This document shows, one piece after another, positions 49,649 to 62,379 of a DNA stretch of 64,000 nt. The stretch is from Pogostemon cablin (taxonomy: Eukaryota > Streptophyta > Magnoliopsida > Lamiales > Lamiaceae), in the NCBI GenBank assembly GCA_023678885.1, contig CM042955.1:18549835-18613834 (forward strand), given 5' to 3'. Numbering within the stretch: position 1 is the stretch's first letter; each line of letters opens with the position of its first letter. The notes under the pieces were generated by a model that saw only the letters and a list, made by a program, of their open reading frames with translations, was not told where the DNA came from and made no database searches. The position numbers were made by a program, and so were the translations under genes.

Positions 49649-49655
49649 TATAAAA
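49649..49655 (+). promoter_or_regulatory. TATA box of the NADP-malic enzyme gene
   Basis: TATAAAA about 215 bp before the start codon in CCCTATAAAAGTTGGG. The predicted transcription start near 49680 leaves a leader of roughly 180 bases. Confidence 0.55.
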
Positions 49656-49863
49656 GTTGGGATTGTGGGAGTCATTCCAACGCATTCATCCAATTCAAGA
49701 GAAGTAAAAAAAAAAAAAAAGAATTCAGAATTAGCGCATTTTCTTTTGTGAACTCATAGTTTTGTGGGCTGTTGCTCTTGTTCTTGTTCTGTTTTTCAGT
49801 TTGTTTCATTGGCAGAAACGAGCGCTTGGGGTTGTAGAATTTTACAAAAGAGGAGAGAGAAAG

Positions 49864-52800
49864 ATGGAGAGCACGTTGAAGGAAGTAGTGAATGGTTCGT
49901 CTGTTCTTAATTTGGCGAGGAAAGCTGAGGTGGGTGGTGGCGTTGAGGATGTTTATGGTGAGGATAGGGCCTCTGAAGATCAGGCTATCACCCCATGGAC
50001 TGTTTCTGTTGCTAGGTGATGAAAATAATCTCAACCGTCTGTTACATTTTCTTTTCTTGATTTGTGACTGAATTCTTGAATTCTTGTTTGCTTTTGCATA
50101 TTTTGGGGTTTGAGTAATTTGTTTCTGTACTTTCTTGAGATTAGGTTAAAATAGTATTTTAAATATTGGGAAGAATGATATTTATGTTCATCTTAGTAAA
50201 TATTAATCATGGTAGGTTGGCATCATCAATTCACCATCATTCCCGCCATAATGCCTTTTAATTTGTTGTGATATGGAGAATCATGCAGGAAGTGAGTAAG
50301 GGGTTATTCAACTGCAATCAAGAATCTCACGTTTAGCCTATTATCTTATGATCCATTTGAGTTTGAATCTTAGTGATCTACTGTGATTTTTTCATTTTGT
50401 GGAATTTTGAGAATGATATACTTGCGTGCAAAATGAAATATTGTCAAAACTATGGTTTATCTTTATTGATTCATGAAATGCTTAGCGAAAGTGATCTTGC
50501 ACATTGATGAATGATATTCTCTTTTCTGATTATGATAATTTTTTGAAAAACATAATATTCAGTGGGTACACTTTATTGCGTGATCCACGCCACCATAAAG
50601 GACTTGCCTTCACGGTAGACGAAAGGGATGCTCATTACTTGACCGGGCTTTTACCTCCTGCTGTTTTCTCTCAAGAGCTTCAGGTGAGTAGATGTTCGGC
50701 GTTTAATTTGTTTAGTCTACATTTTTCTGTTGTACATCGTTTTAACATTTGGTTTGATTTTGGCAATCAGGAGAAACGGATGATGAAGATTCTGCGCGAC
50801 TATCAAGTGCCACTGCAGAGATACATGGCCATGATGGATCTTCAGGTAGCATTTCTTCAGTAAAATTAATTTCCAATGATTTACAGAGCCATTTGAAATC
50901 AATTCCGGAAATATCTTTCATTTAGTTTAATAGAACCTCACTTGTTCTGTAAAACTCTTTCTGGTAGAGTTGAGGTACTAAACATTATTTATAAGTTGCA
51001 TGGTATGCTAATTTTGTTTCTCAAACTCTCAGGAGAGAAACGAGAAGCTGTTTTACAAGCTACTCATCGATAATGTTGAGGAACTGCTCCCTGTAGTATA
51101 CACACCTACTGTTGGTGAGGCATGCCAGAAGTACGGTAGCATTTTTAGGCGTCCTCAGGGTCTCTATATCAGCTTAAAAGAGAAGTATTCCCATTTCCTT
51201 TCTTTTTTATTGTTCTTATCCTATACATAGTTTTTTTTTTTTCCATTGCTGATGCTAAGTGATCTAAATATTTCTAGAGGAAGGATTCGTGAAGTGCTGA
51301 AGAACTGGCCAGAGAGGTCTATCCAAGTTATTGTGGTAACAGATGGTGAGCGCATTTTGGGCCTCGGGGATCTTGGATGCCAGGTATATTTTGATTATTC
51401 ATTATCTTTATATGCATGAAGTTAAATGAGATTGCAAAACTTATCAACAAATCAGGCTTGATATATAAAATTTAGTGCTTACAATATTTGAAACTGCTGC
51501 AGGGAATGGGGATTCCTGTTGGAAAACTTTCTTTGTATACTGCTCTTGGAGGAGTTCGTCCTTCAGCTGTAAGCATAACTATAACTTAGTTTTGATCAAT
51601 TTTGATGTTTGATCATTTTCTTGATAGAGTAGAGTAATAAAGTATGTTCTCAGTCATGTTAGTTTACTTATGGATGAGTCAAATCATTGCATCGAATTTT
51701 CCTTGTTACACCGCCCAAAAATAGATTTTGAGTTCTCCATTGTATATTCATTGCATTTTTATTTTTATTTTTAACCATTTGCAGTGTCTGCCTATAACCA
51801 TTGATGTCGGCACAAATAACAAAAAATTGCTGGACGACGAATTCTACATTGGTCTAAAGCAGAATAGAGCTACTGGGCAGGTCTATTTCTCTCTCTCCCT
51901 CTCTTATAGAACTAATATTCCTCAGCTCTTAATGTTATCTCATTCAGCAAGTTTTGAGTTGGCTTTTAAAAAAATATGCTTTGCTTATAGGAATATGCTG
52001 AGCTGCTAGAAGAGTTTATGTCTGCAGTTAAACAGAACTATGGGGAGAAGGTCTTGATTCAGGTACTACATTGGGAAACAAAATTATTTTGGTATCTTAA
52101 TTATTCGGCAGTGTGTCAGCAGTTGCCTTGTTAAACTGAAAACTTCTCGTATTTCTCTAGTTCGAAGATTTTGCAAACCATAATGCCTTTGAACTACTTT
52201 CTAAATACCGCTCAAGTCATCTCGTGTTCAATGATGATATCCAGGTAAAAAATGTTTACCTTTCTATTATTACAATTTTATAGTAATAATTAATATTGAC
52301 TACTTAAATCATTACCATAATTTAGTAAGAAGTTGAAACTGGTTTGTATCATCTCAGGGTACAGCCTCTGTGGTTCTTTCTGGGCTCGTTGCGGCTCTGA
52401 AACTAGTTGGTGGAACTCTAGCCGATCATAGGTTCTTATTCTTGGGTGCTGGAGAGGTAGCCTAAATTCCTTAGCACTTCAATATCTCTTTCCTTAAACT
52501 AGGCTATCTTTGTTTCTTCAGCCTCATTATCACGTCTGTCTATGATTAGCATTTCTGAGTACATTTAGTACCTATATACAAGCACCTTTTTAGCTCTTGA
52601 ATGCCGATCCTTCTACTGATCCCACTTCTAAATTTTGTTCCTTGAAGGCTGGGACTGGTATAGCTGAACTCATTGCTCTTGAGATATCCAAAAGGGTAAC
52701 ACTCTTATTTGACCACCTATACTGAGTTGATTTTCTTGTTAAGGTTCCTTGGCTTATGTTCGGTTGTTCCCTTTGCAGACAAATGCTCCATTGGAAGAAA

Positions 52801-54099
52801 CCAGGAAACAGATTTGGCTTGTTGACTCTAAGGTATAGTGCCGTTTTTCTACATTAGCATCCGTTGCATTTTTTCAACTTACAATATAAGGTACATATGT
52901 AGTTCTCTGATCATATCTATAGGGACTGATCGTCAGTTCTCGTAAAGAATCACTACAGCATTTCAAAAAACCTTGGGCTCACGAGCATTCACCAGTCAAG
53001 GATCTATTAGGTGCAGTTAAGGTAGGAAGCTCGTCTTTAACTGATGTCTTGTGTAATTGTCATATCTTGCCTCTCTCTCTTTCTCTTTCTCTTTCTCTCA
53101 CTCTCAATTAATCTATCTAAAGTTAACTTGTTCAATTTTCAGGCAATAAAGCCAACAGTTCTGATAGGGACTTCAGGTGTTGGAAAAACTTTCACTAAGG
53201 AAGTCGTGGAGGCCATGGCATCATTCAACGAGGTTCTCTCGTCTGTCTTTCTCCGACCTTAATATCATTCTTGCTTACAGAGTCTTAACTGTTTTTTACC
53301 TGATGATTCACAGAAACCTGTCATACTTGCTCTATCGAACCCAACCTCTCAATCAGAATGCTCAGCTGAAGAAGCTTACACATGGAGTGAGGTAAATGGC
53401 TTCTCTTTTTCGCCTGAATTCTCATGCACTGTGCCTTTTTTTCTTTTTTCTTAACATCTCATGTTACACTTCAGGGGCGCGCTATATTTGCTAGTGGAAG
53501 CCCGTTCGACCCTATAGAGTACAACGGGAAAGTATTTGTACCGGGCCAGGTACTACATATATACCACCACCTTGTGATATTCATCTTCTTAACCTTGTCC
53601 TAATACCAATACATCCATCTCCACAGGCAAACAATGCTTATATATTCCCTGGATTCGGCTTGGGTTTGATCATGTCTGGTACAATACGTGTGCATGACGA
53701 CATGCTACTGGCAGCCTGTGAGTAGTATATACTTGTAGTAGAAGTCAAGAAATGTTGTTTAGTTGCTTTATTTGATGAAGCTGATCTCATTTCATGGTTC
53801 TCCATAGCTGAGGCTTTGGCTGCTCAAGTGACGGATGAGAACTACGCAAAAGGACTGATTTACCCTCCGTTCACAAATATTAGGAAGATTTCAGCACACA
53901 TTGCAGCTAATGTGGCCGCCAAGGCATATGAACTTGGTAAGTCATTTTGGCGTTACATTTTCTATTTCGTGTAAGATGTGAGTTCTCTAACTCTCTGTTG
54001 TCGAAACCAGGTCTGGCTTCCCGTCTCCCCCGCCCGAAGGATCTTGTGAAGTTTGCAGAGAGCTTCATGTACACACCAGTCTACCGCCACTACCGTTGA
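49864..54099 (+). CDS. NADP-dependent malic enzyme, cytosolic type
   Basis: Nineteen exons with GT..AG borders and consistent phases: 49864-50015, 50563-50683, 50771-50845, 51033-51184, 51278-51383, 51503-51568, 51785-51880, 51991-52062, 52161-52244, 52358-52456, 52648-52695, 52779-52832, 52923-53021, 53143-53232, 53314-53391, 53475-53549, 53627-53717, 53808-53936, 54011-54099. The product is 591 residues, the usual length for plant NADP-ME. It catalyses oxidative decarboxylation of malate to pyruvate and CO2 with NADP+. Motifs: SGYTLLRDPRHHKGLAFT, catalytic YTP at 139-141, VTDGERILGLGDLG at 187-200, metal-binding FNDDIQGTA from 303, dinucleotide fold LGAGEAGTG at 337-345, GTSGV at 417-421, LSNPTSQSE, and a C-terminus ending TPVYRHYR. 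No plastid transit peptide precedes the conserved core, so a cytosolic form is likely. No breaks were seen. Confidence 0.96.
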
Positions 54100-54720
54100 T
54101 AGATACAATACCCCCAGTCTTTCCCACTTATTTTAATTGAAAATCTCCTCGAGAGAGAGAGAGAGAGAGAGTGTGAAATTCTCATTGTTTGTGTACTTCC
54201 AAATTTCCAATTGCCCATTTTTTTTTAATAAATTTCAATTTGATGATCGTCCACACATATTGTTTGCTTCTGTATTGGTGTTATTTGAGTAAACGTAGTG
54301 CAAGTTATATCTTAAAAGTAAATATGAATAATTTAAAAAATAAAAATAAAACAGAACAAAACAAAACTATATCAAAGGATTAATGCCTCAAATTAAATTA
54401 AAATCACGCAATGCTAGATTCACCCAAGTACATTTTCTGAGTTTTATTGTCTTTTTGAGTGTAGTTGGATACAAGACCAACTCTACTAAAACTAGGACAC
54501 ATCAAACCAACTACGACAAGCATCGACCAAGCAAAGTAGACGAAAATTCATGGGTACAACGAACAAGATCAATATAATACTGAAATGTGTATTATATACA
54601 CTCAGCCAATCGTCGTGCAACGGTTGCTTTTGTCCATGAGTCCTGACATAACATATAATTAACAGATATGAATTTTGTAAGAGAAGCAAGTCTGATATGT
54701 TTAATAAACTGTAGCCATAA
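54100..54720. other. Convergent 3' flanks of NADP-ME and cereblon genes
   Basis: A (GA)n run at 54151-54172 lies in the presumed NADP-ME 3' untranslated region. The two genes converge with 621 bp between stop codons. Confidence 0.6.
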
Positions 54721-57700
54721 TTACCTATGTCGTATGATAACAAAGTCTCTTAAGAGTTTCTCATCCACCACCTGTGAACTTCTTAAGCCCCAAAAGGCCT
54801 GCGGCCGCATTTTCCTTTTTGTCGCAGAAAAATACCAACCCATTTGTGTTCCGCATGTGATGCACTCAGCAACTGACCATGCATAACTGCAGCATGAAAA
54901 TCATTACTCTCTCAATAAAAGCAGACGTTTTTCGTCTAAAAATGATTCCATTACTGAAACAATTGAAGAGTAGAAAGAACAAAGCCAGCCAAAGAAACTG
55001 AGAATTTATAGAGAACATAAATTGGAGATGGACCGAAAGATGCAGTGTCTCAAACTGCAATGCAATACCTAATAGAAAATCCTAAAATAGTTTCATAGTT
55101 GTTGGGTATAATTGAAACCAAAAGAGAGCAAAAATTACAAAGACATCAATCTCTTGGATGAAAAAAAAAAAAAAAGGAACAGGAAGCGTAGGCTCTCAAT
55201 CTGTTGTCCCTTTGACCAGCATTAAAAGATGGTATCCCGGAAACCGTCCTACAATCGGTATTACCAATAAGAAAATGTTTTCTAGAACATAGCTGCTACC
55301 TCTAGTAACCAAATGATACTTCAGGCACTGTTAACACCTAAACCAAACATGGCATAATCATCCCAAGAACTGCAAAGGGGGAATCCCGCAAATGTTGGAA
55401 AAGCTTAAATATATGTGCGTGTGTATAAATGGAATTGGATATCGGGGGGGGGGGGGAAAGAAATAAAAAATTAATTGTGGACAAAGAACAAAACATTCAA
55501 TCCCTTCAAACAACGGAAAGAAATTGAAACAGAGGGCCTGAATCAGAAAAGCACTTCTTTTATTACAATAGTGATACATCCCCTGAAATGGTAATGAACA
55601 GGTAATGTGAGCAATTTTTGGCAGATTGAAAGAACCTAGCATATATAAGTTGAATGATAATACATAATTGTCATTCATAAATGAAATTGTACCCGGGAAA
55701 CCAGCTAAATTCTTTAAATGGAGGACCCATCACAGCTATTCCATTTGTTCTGGTGAGAGTCATCACCTCGTGCACAAAACCATGAGGGTTAGCATAAGCA
55801 CCGAGTGGACCATCGCTAGACATCACCAACATGTCGCTTCTCTTTGCAACAAGAATCTTAGAGGAACAAGAAGCACAGGTAATATAATCATCTGAAAAAC
55901 ACTCGGAAAAAAAAAAAAAAAAACAAATACTATCATGGACTCCCCCATATTACCTGACAAGTTCTACAACGCATTTTATCAAAACTTTCAAGCAATTCTA
56001 TCTCCTTCCGCAATCGGTAAGTTGTTCCGTCAATATCCAAGAGTTCTTGCCTGGCCGTATCAGATATTGGAATTTTGCTAGCAATATGAAATGATAGAAG
56101 ATCTGGCTTCATCACAAGGCTGTCCATACTTGGTGCTTTCACAATTTGTTTCCACCTATCTGCATATTGAAATCAACAACATTTCTTTTTTCATTATACA
56201 ATTTGATCTTTCAGACATGCTCATCATTTAAAATGCCCTAGGGAACAAGATGAATATTTGAAAATGAAATAAAAAATTTACTTGAGTTCCCCATAAAGTT
56301 CCACTTGCAACAAGAATATCATTCAAGAAAGGAATAAGTTTGCATAAGAGGTATAAATGCACTAAATAACAAAAAGAAAAACACTTCACCTGCAACCTTC
56401 TGAGCAAGTACATAGGAGTCGTACATGCGATAGACCCAACTGGGCCAAAAGGCTCTAGGAACCTCGCGAAGATGCGCTAAGGAGTGCCTGCCCCATCCTA
56501 AATTATTGGTTGATTGCATAAACGAGAAAGGTCTCTTCCCAGATATAGGACTTTCATCAGCATTTTGTTTGCTGAAATCCATATGCATTGATCTCGTACA
56601 AGTGTCTAATGTAGATTTTTCAAATTCAAAATGTCGCTCGCATTTCTCATCATCACTACTTATTGACTCATCATATGCATCAGAACTACGTGAAGAGGCT
56701 AGAGCATAATGGTGCAGCCTTCTTTCTGTTGATGAAAGCTCATTTTCAAAACTTCCATCTGACATTACATCAGATTCAAATACGTCTTCGCAGCAGTTAC
56801 GAGTACGACGAGAGTTTCTTACTGGAGTCAGTCCACCAACAGCTTCCCGTGGAGTTCTTAATGGTCTATCTTCCTTTACGATATGTACGTCTCCACATAG
56901 CTAATATTGTTTGGGGGTTTGGGGGGGTGGGGGAAGCATAATAATCAATAACAAGAAGACAAACAAACAACCTTGCTTGATTCCTGATATTACTTACTGA
57001 TCCTTCTACATCAATCCAGCGACGCTTCAGACGAAAGCGCTGCTGTCCACGGGCAACAATATTTACCGAACCATCTTCCAGCTTCCGATATTGCCTTATC
57101 TTCCATTAAGATAATAAGAAATGTTATTCACAAGACACAATCAGGGATAAAACTAGAGCACAAAGTCTTGCACTTATGATAAAAGAGTGTGTCCAACTGC
57201 AGATAAACATCCTACATGGAGAGTCTCAGTAAAATAAAAAAAATGTCACACCTAATTAAAAAGTGGTCATAGAAAGAAATAGAAACTGCAAAAATTTCAT
57301 GTTCTAAACTTTTAATTTGCTAAATGTGTCATGAGAACAGTAAAGTGTATTAGAACATGAAGATTCACAGTAATTAAAGTCATAAAGCTGAATCTTGTGA
57401 AGATAACTAAACTAATTGGTATCCCAAGGTCAAAGAAACACAATATACTCTGTAAAGTTCTAAAAATGTCCACACAGTCTTTACATCGAACAGAAAATTC
57501 ATTCCATCACTACAAAAGAAACCCACAAAGTTGTATGTGAAACAAGACTTTGCTCAATACCTCTGCAGTGGTCCCTGTTGTTGAAAGCCTTACTCGGCCA
57601 TTATTTGAATCCCTGTAAACACGAACCTGAAAGGCACACTCAACACCATGACAACTACACTAAATAATGCACAAGAAAAAGGAAAAGAAAATAGATGGAC

Positions 57701-59496
57701 TATAGTCAGCACTTACCACACCAATTATATAAGGAGCATCAGCTTGTGTCATTGCTCTCTCAACACCAGCTATAAAGTTAGGAAAGACCACTCTAAGAGG
57801 AAGCGTTGCCTCAGGAAACAGGACAACTCCTGTAAAGAAATGTAAAAACAAGTATAATCAGAAGCTAAAATAAATAACACTATTTACAGAGACTGTATGC
57901 ATTGGAATGGAAGCCGTATTAGCATATGAACAAGGATGAAAACAGGATTTAAAAAAAGGAGAGGGGGGAGGGAGAGGGGGGGGGGGTATAGGGATGTAAA
58001 CGAGGCAGAGCAGACCTTTTAATATACCCAGAATTCAGCATTTTTATTATCGTCTCGAGTTTGAGATCAATTCACTGAATACATCAAGCTGAAGGCTAAC
58101 AAGCTTTCTCAAACCTCAAGGTCTAAACGAGCTCAATAAATATAATTTATACATTAGATAATTAAATCAACTTGTTCTTTAACTGTCTGGAACATATTAC
58201 AAGTACTTTATTAAAAATAAATAGTAAAGATGAAATTATTACCTAGTGGCGGGCAGTGTTTTGTCCTCACTCATCCTAGAATTTACAAGGACAAAATATA
58301 ATGGGAAGCAATGATTACTTCACACAGTTTCAAAAGTGATTAGTCCTCTAGTTCACCATTAATCTTCTTGAAATTTAATATATAGAATATACAAGCAAGT
58401 ATAGAAAAATGGAAGTGCTACTAAATCTTTTGGCACTTCTAACAACTCCAAATGTAGCAGAGGGCTAATAAAAAGATTAAAAAACACAGAGGTTTCAGTT
58501 TAAAGATTAATCAAGTACCTTCCAGATAGAACAGAGGAAGGGTCAGGACGGCTCCACCATCCAAAAATGCCATCCTATTGTGAGTGTCTTCAACCTCTGA
58601 TATCAGGAAGTACTGATGAGTGATACAGCATTCCATATATTTTCCATAATGAGGTAAATATGCAAAAAAACCTACCACCAAGATATGAATGCAAGGTAAC
58701 TAACGATGTGTCATATGTGTACTCCCCAGATGCAGAAGCTCCAACAGTAACTCGTCGGCTACAAAAGCCCGATAAAATTTCAGTCAAAACGAAAGTGATA
58801 AGGTACATATAAAAGCACTCAATGGGTAGAACTCTGTTCATTCAATAAATAAAAAAATAAAAAAACTTCGTCATTGATTGATGATTATCACATGCAATTT
58901 GCAAATTTAAGTTTATCAGTCATCGTGATATGTCTCCAATTGTTCCAAAAAAAAAAAAAGTTAGGTCTCCAATTTACAAATTTCGAATTAAAGACATGGA
59001 TGCCAGAATCAAAAGGCACTTTTCACATACAAGCCATACATAATTCATTTCTGAGCAACCGGATGTGTGCATGTGACATGCATAAACAACAAACAAAAAC
59101 GAGAAAGTGCATCTGCGAAACACATAAGTATCCGCAATTACTGAACCATCAAACTCAATAGGCTGAGATAAACTAATTACTCATTTGGACTCAGAAACCC
59201 TAACTCCAATAGGACCAATTTCAGTCGTCCCGGAAACCCACGCTATTTTCAAGCATAACTCTTTTCAATACACAACTCATACCTCAATCTCTTCGAAACT
59301 AAACCAGATACCGAGATTAAAATCAATTGATGAATCAACAAAGAAAATTTCTCCGGAAAAAAAAATTGAACACTTACTACTCATCATCCGACGATTCCTC
59401 GTCGTCAACCTCTTCGTCTTGTAATTCCTCAGCTTCGAGCTCCATAATCTGCTGGATCTGTAACCTTTCATTCTCTGGAATTGATTCGTCTTCCAT
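54721..59496 (-). CDS. Cereblon homologue (LON + CULT domains)
   Basis: Ten exons on the minus strand: 59496-59378, 58758-58676, 58596-58519, 57829-57717, 57626-57561, 57099-56998, 56900-56390, 56159-55954, 55856-55693, 54886-54721. The product is 535 residues. The start MEDESIPENERLQ leads an acidic N-terminus. The LON-like region begins about residue 80 (LTLPLFYLEG, VLFPEATLPLRV) and includes a long, Ser/Asp-rich insert in exon 7 (residues 188-357). The C-terminal CULT domain has Zn ligands C422-x2-C425 and C489-x2-C492, NPHGFVHE at 449-456 and the tryptophans W478, W484 and W498 that form the aromatic cage in cereblon. Cereblon is a substrate receptor of CUL4-DDB1 ubiquitin ligases. For exon 9 I used the acceptor CTCTAAG before ATTCTTG, which keeps the frame and matches the family. 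A tempting upstream TTTCAG does not. Confidence 0.93.
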
Positions 59497-60148
59497 TTGA
59501 TTATCTTGTCCAAGATATCTTTGAGCGAAAGTGCGGGAAATGTATTGTAATCCCGCTGTGGAAAATGGTAACCTTCGGACCGACTATTAATACGTTTTCA
59601 GTAGCTTGCCACCGAAACCACACATGTGCACTGCATCTGACACGTCGTATGAAGACGTCATTTTTCTTTTTTCCCATTTTAGTAGTAATATTAATATTAA
59701 TATTAGTATTCCTTCAAGGTCACACTCACGGTAGTCGGTATATACGACTTTAAAATTTTTATTTTTTTATTTTTACAAACTTTATTTATTTTTAGAAGCT
59801 ATTGTATCTTTTTATGTATAGTATGTTTGTGTTAGTGAGAGTTATAAATTTAAGAGGGTGACTAGGGGTATAACGGATCCCATGAAAATTTGGTGGAATC
59901 GGATCCCCTTTTCTAACTGGCTTCACTCACATGTTTTTTAATCACGCACTTTCATTTCTATATTTTGCCTTTTAATTTTCTCTCTTGAAGTGATGCTCCT
60001 TCCCATAAATCCACCCCTTCCATCACAGCCACCAGTTGCCGGAATCCTGCCTGTCCCACCCACCGCGGGAGGAAATACCACCCTGATTTAGTAGTCTAGT
60101 CGCCGATCTCGTCACCTCAGTCGTTGGATTTGCCGCCGCTCTCCCATT
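59497..60148. other. Cereblon 5' flank and spacer
   Basis: Presumed promoter of the minus-strand cereblon gene, including an ATT/ATTAAT run at 59691-59711. No other feature recognised. Confidence 0.45.
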
Positions 60149-60510
60149 TCACGCTATCATCTCTCCACTGGTAAATTCCCTCTTTATGGTGATGGAGTGT
60201 TTGCCGACGGAGAAAACGAGTTCGTGGGTCTTGATGAACTCCTTCGCGAGATCCGGGCTCGAAACGACGACGCACGGGATGGACTCCTGCCGGATCTGGA
60301 TTATTGGGTGGTAGCGTTGGGCGGAGAAAACGAGTTCGTGGAACATGTGGTGCAGCCTTGAGCCCAGTAGGTGTAACTGGCCGATGAGGGGGAGTGGAAT
60401 GGGCTGGGCGGCGAGGAGGGACGATGGCATTTTCCGACGAGGAGTGTGAGGAGGAAGACGGCAGAGAGGAGGAAGAGGGCGGCATAGTGAGCGATCTACT
60501 GGAGCTGCAT
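60149..60510 (-). pseudogene. Cytochrome P450 fragment, CYP93-like N-terminus
   Basis: On the minus strand, a start at 60510 is followed after four codons by TAG, then a hydrophobic anchor (ALFLLSAVFLLTLLVGK). After a one-base frame change the P450 pattern continues: IPLPLIGQLHLLGSRLHHMF, then IPCVVVSSPDLAKEFIKTHE and LVFSVGKHSITI. This is the membrane anchor, proline hinge and first beta sheets of a microsomal P450, closest in wording to CYP93 (flavone synthase II-like) proteins. Everything past about residue 100, including the heme-binding Cys region, is missing. It is a dead fragment on three counts: premature stop, frameshift and truncation. Confidence 0.8.
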
Positions 60511-60585
60511 GAAAATTTAATAAGAGGGAATTTACAATAGAATGTTAATACATGGGAATTGAAATTGCTTACTGCTTGTGTTTAA

Positions 60586-60703
60586 GATTCGGCAAGCCCT
60601 CAATCCAAAAGTTGTCTTGAAGCCTACTGCTCAGTCTGTTCTAACTAAGGTTGCTGCTCAAAACTATTTAGCTGAAAAGATGGAAGGAAAACCTTCCAAG
60701 TAG
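60586..60703 (+). pseudogene. Exon-like remnant, unknown
   Basis: TTTAAG precedes an open stretch encoding IRQALNPKVVLKPTAQSVLT then KVAAQNYLAEKMEGKPSK and a TAG. Codon composition looks protein-like against AT-rich flanks, suggesting a displaced terminal exon. Family not recognised. Confidence 0.35.
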
Positions 60704-60866
60704 GATTCATGTTGGATTGCTTACATTTGGTGTAGTATTTTTTTATGCAAGTTATTTAATTTGTTATTATTGATGATGTGTTACATTGGTAATGAAGCTC
60801 ATTTTAATGATTTTCATACAATAAGATTACTATAAATTCATTTAACAAGTAAAGAATAATACTAGT
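60704..60866. other. Spacer
   Basis: AT-rich, no features. Confidence 0.3.
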
Positions 60867-61100
60867 TATTACAAAGAGTGATCTAATAAATTTAAAAGAG
60901 TAATTTAATTATTTTTATAGAGTGATCTATAAATTTATAAATTACAATATAACACAATTCATTAAAAAGAGTAATTTATTAATAAGAAAAAGAAACCTAA
61001 TTAATTGAAAAAAGTAACATAATTAATAAGAAATGAGTAACTCAATTCATTAAAAAGAGTAACCTAAGTAATATAAGAAGAGTTTATCTATTGTACCTCA
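60867..61100. repeat. AGAGTAAC-rich degenerate repeat, left block
   Basis: Many variants of AATTCATTAAAAAGAGTAAC and AATTAATAAGAAAAAG follow one another with irregular spacing. The same wording returns at 62380-62960. Confidence 0.6.
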
Positions 61101-62379
61101 ATTGCACCTTAAAAATAAATCCATATTTTGGAAAACGGGTCTAGTATAAAAACAAAAAACCCCGTTTCTCTCTCACAATTCACTTCCACGCTATTCTCAT
61201 CCATCTTCACGTTTACCCTTTCTCTCTCTATTCCTTCCACACTGTTCTCTCCCAATCTCTCTTCCCATCTCTGTTGTTTTTTTTCCAATTTTGTCTTCTT
61301 GTTATCCTTAGTCGTCCTCTCTCACTACACCTATCTACCGTCGTCCTCTCTCACTCCGCCGCTCTGCCGTGGCCCCCATTCTCGACATCATCATTTGTGT
61401 ACCGATCGAGGTCGTCATTTTAGATCTACATATAATCGTGTGTGTGGTGATTGAGATCGCCATTTCAGATCTACATAAATGTGTTTGCCAGTTGAGATCA
61501 CGTGAGATCTCCATTCTCCCTTCATTAGCGATTTTTGTATGTTCATAGATTTCATCCTGAGATCTTTGCAATTATTCAGATCTGGTCATATTTTGATATT
61601 CATGTTTAGATCTTTTTCAAGAATTATTCATGGAATTTGATTATTCAATTTTTCGAATGGTTATAATGTATTTCATTTAATTCAATAATGTATAGTTTTT
61701 TGTTGATAAATGTATTATATTTTAAAAGGAAAAAAAATATGCTATTGATAATTGTATTACATTGAATTAATTTTTATACATATTTTTATGAGCAAATGTA
61801 TTAGTTGGAATTTGATTATTCAGTTTTAATTTGTATATTCAATTTAAATTGATATCAGTCCACTTTTTGAATGATGTATTAAATTGTAGTTATAATTGTA
61901 TTTCTTTGTTTAAAGAAGTGTATAAAACTAAAAAATTAAAAAAAGTTAATACACTTATTAAAAGAAACGTATACAGTACTGAATTACAAAAAAATACAAT
62001 TTCTTATTATAAAAGAAAATGAATGAGGAAATGGAAAATAATAGAGAGAAAATAAGGAGAGGAAAAAAAAGAGAGAAAGGTAATGTACAGTGAAAAAAAA
62101 AGGCACTGTGAAGAAAGAGAGGAGAGTCAAGCAAATAGAAAATAAGAGAGGCAATGTACAATGAAGAAACAGAAAATAAGACAGAGAAAATAAGAAGAGG
62201 AGAGAGAGAAAAAAGGAGAAAAGGGACGCAATACAGTGAGGAAAGAGCGGAGCGGTACAGTGAGGAAAGAAAGTGAAAATGAAATACCGTGTCAAAATAA
62301 TTTATATATGATGGGTTATTGGGGATTTGGATTATTTAGTGTACCTTAAAAATTTGTGTACACTAGTATTTGCCATATA
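61101..62379. other. Segment between two repeat blocks
   Basis: A pyrimidine-rich leader-like region (61160-61360, many CTCTCTC and TTCC runs) is followed by AT-rich DNA. A purine-rich degenerate repeat then follows (about 62020-62280) with variants of AATGTACAGTGARGAAAGAGAG. Open frames here are low-complexity; no protein family recognised. Confidence 0.4.

Noticed and set aside
49762..49863. Possible hydrophobic N-terminal extension of the NADP-malic enzyme
   Set aside because: The in-frame extension begins at a TTG, not an ATG, after a TAG at 49757. The ATG at 49864 fits the family.
55857..55886. TTTCAG acceptor for cereblon exon 9
   Set aside because: Using it shifts the frame or needs a poor donor. 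The CTCTAAG acceptor restores the conserved CULT sequence directly after CRTCQ.
62000..62295. Minus-strand Phe/Leu-rich ORFs that look like membrane proteins
   Set aside because: They translate a purine-rich degenerate repeat and have no start context or family.
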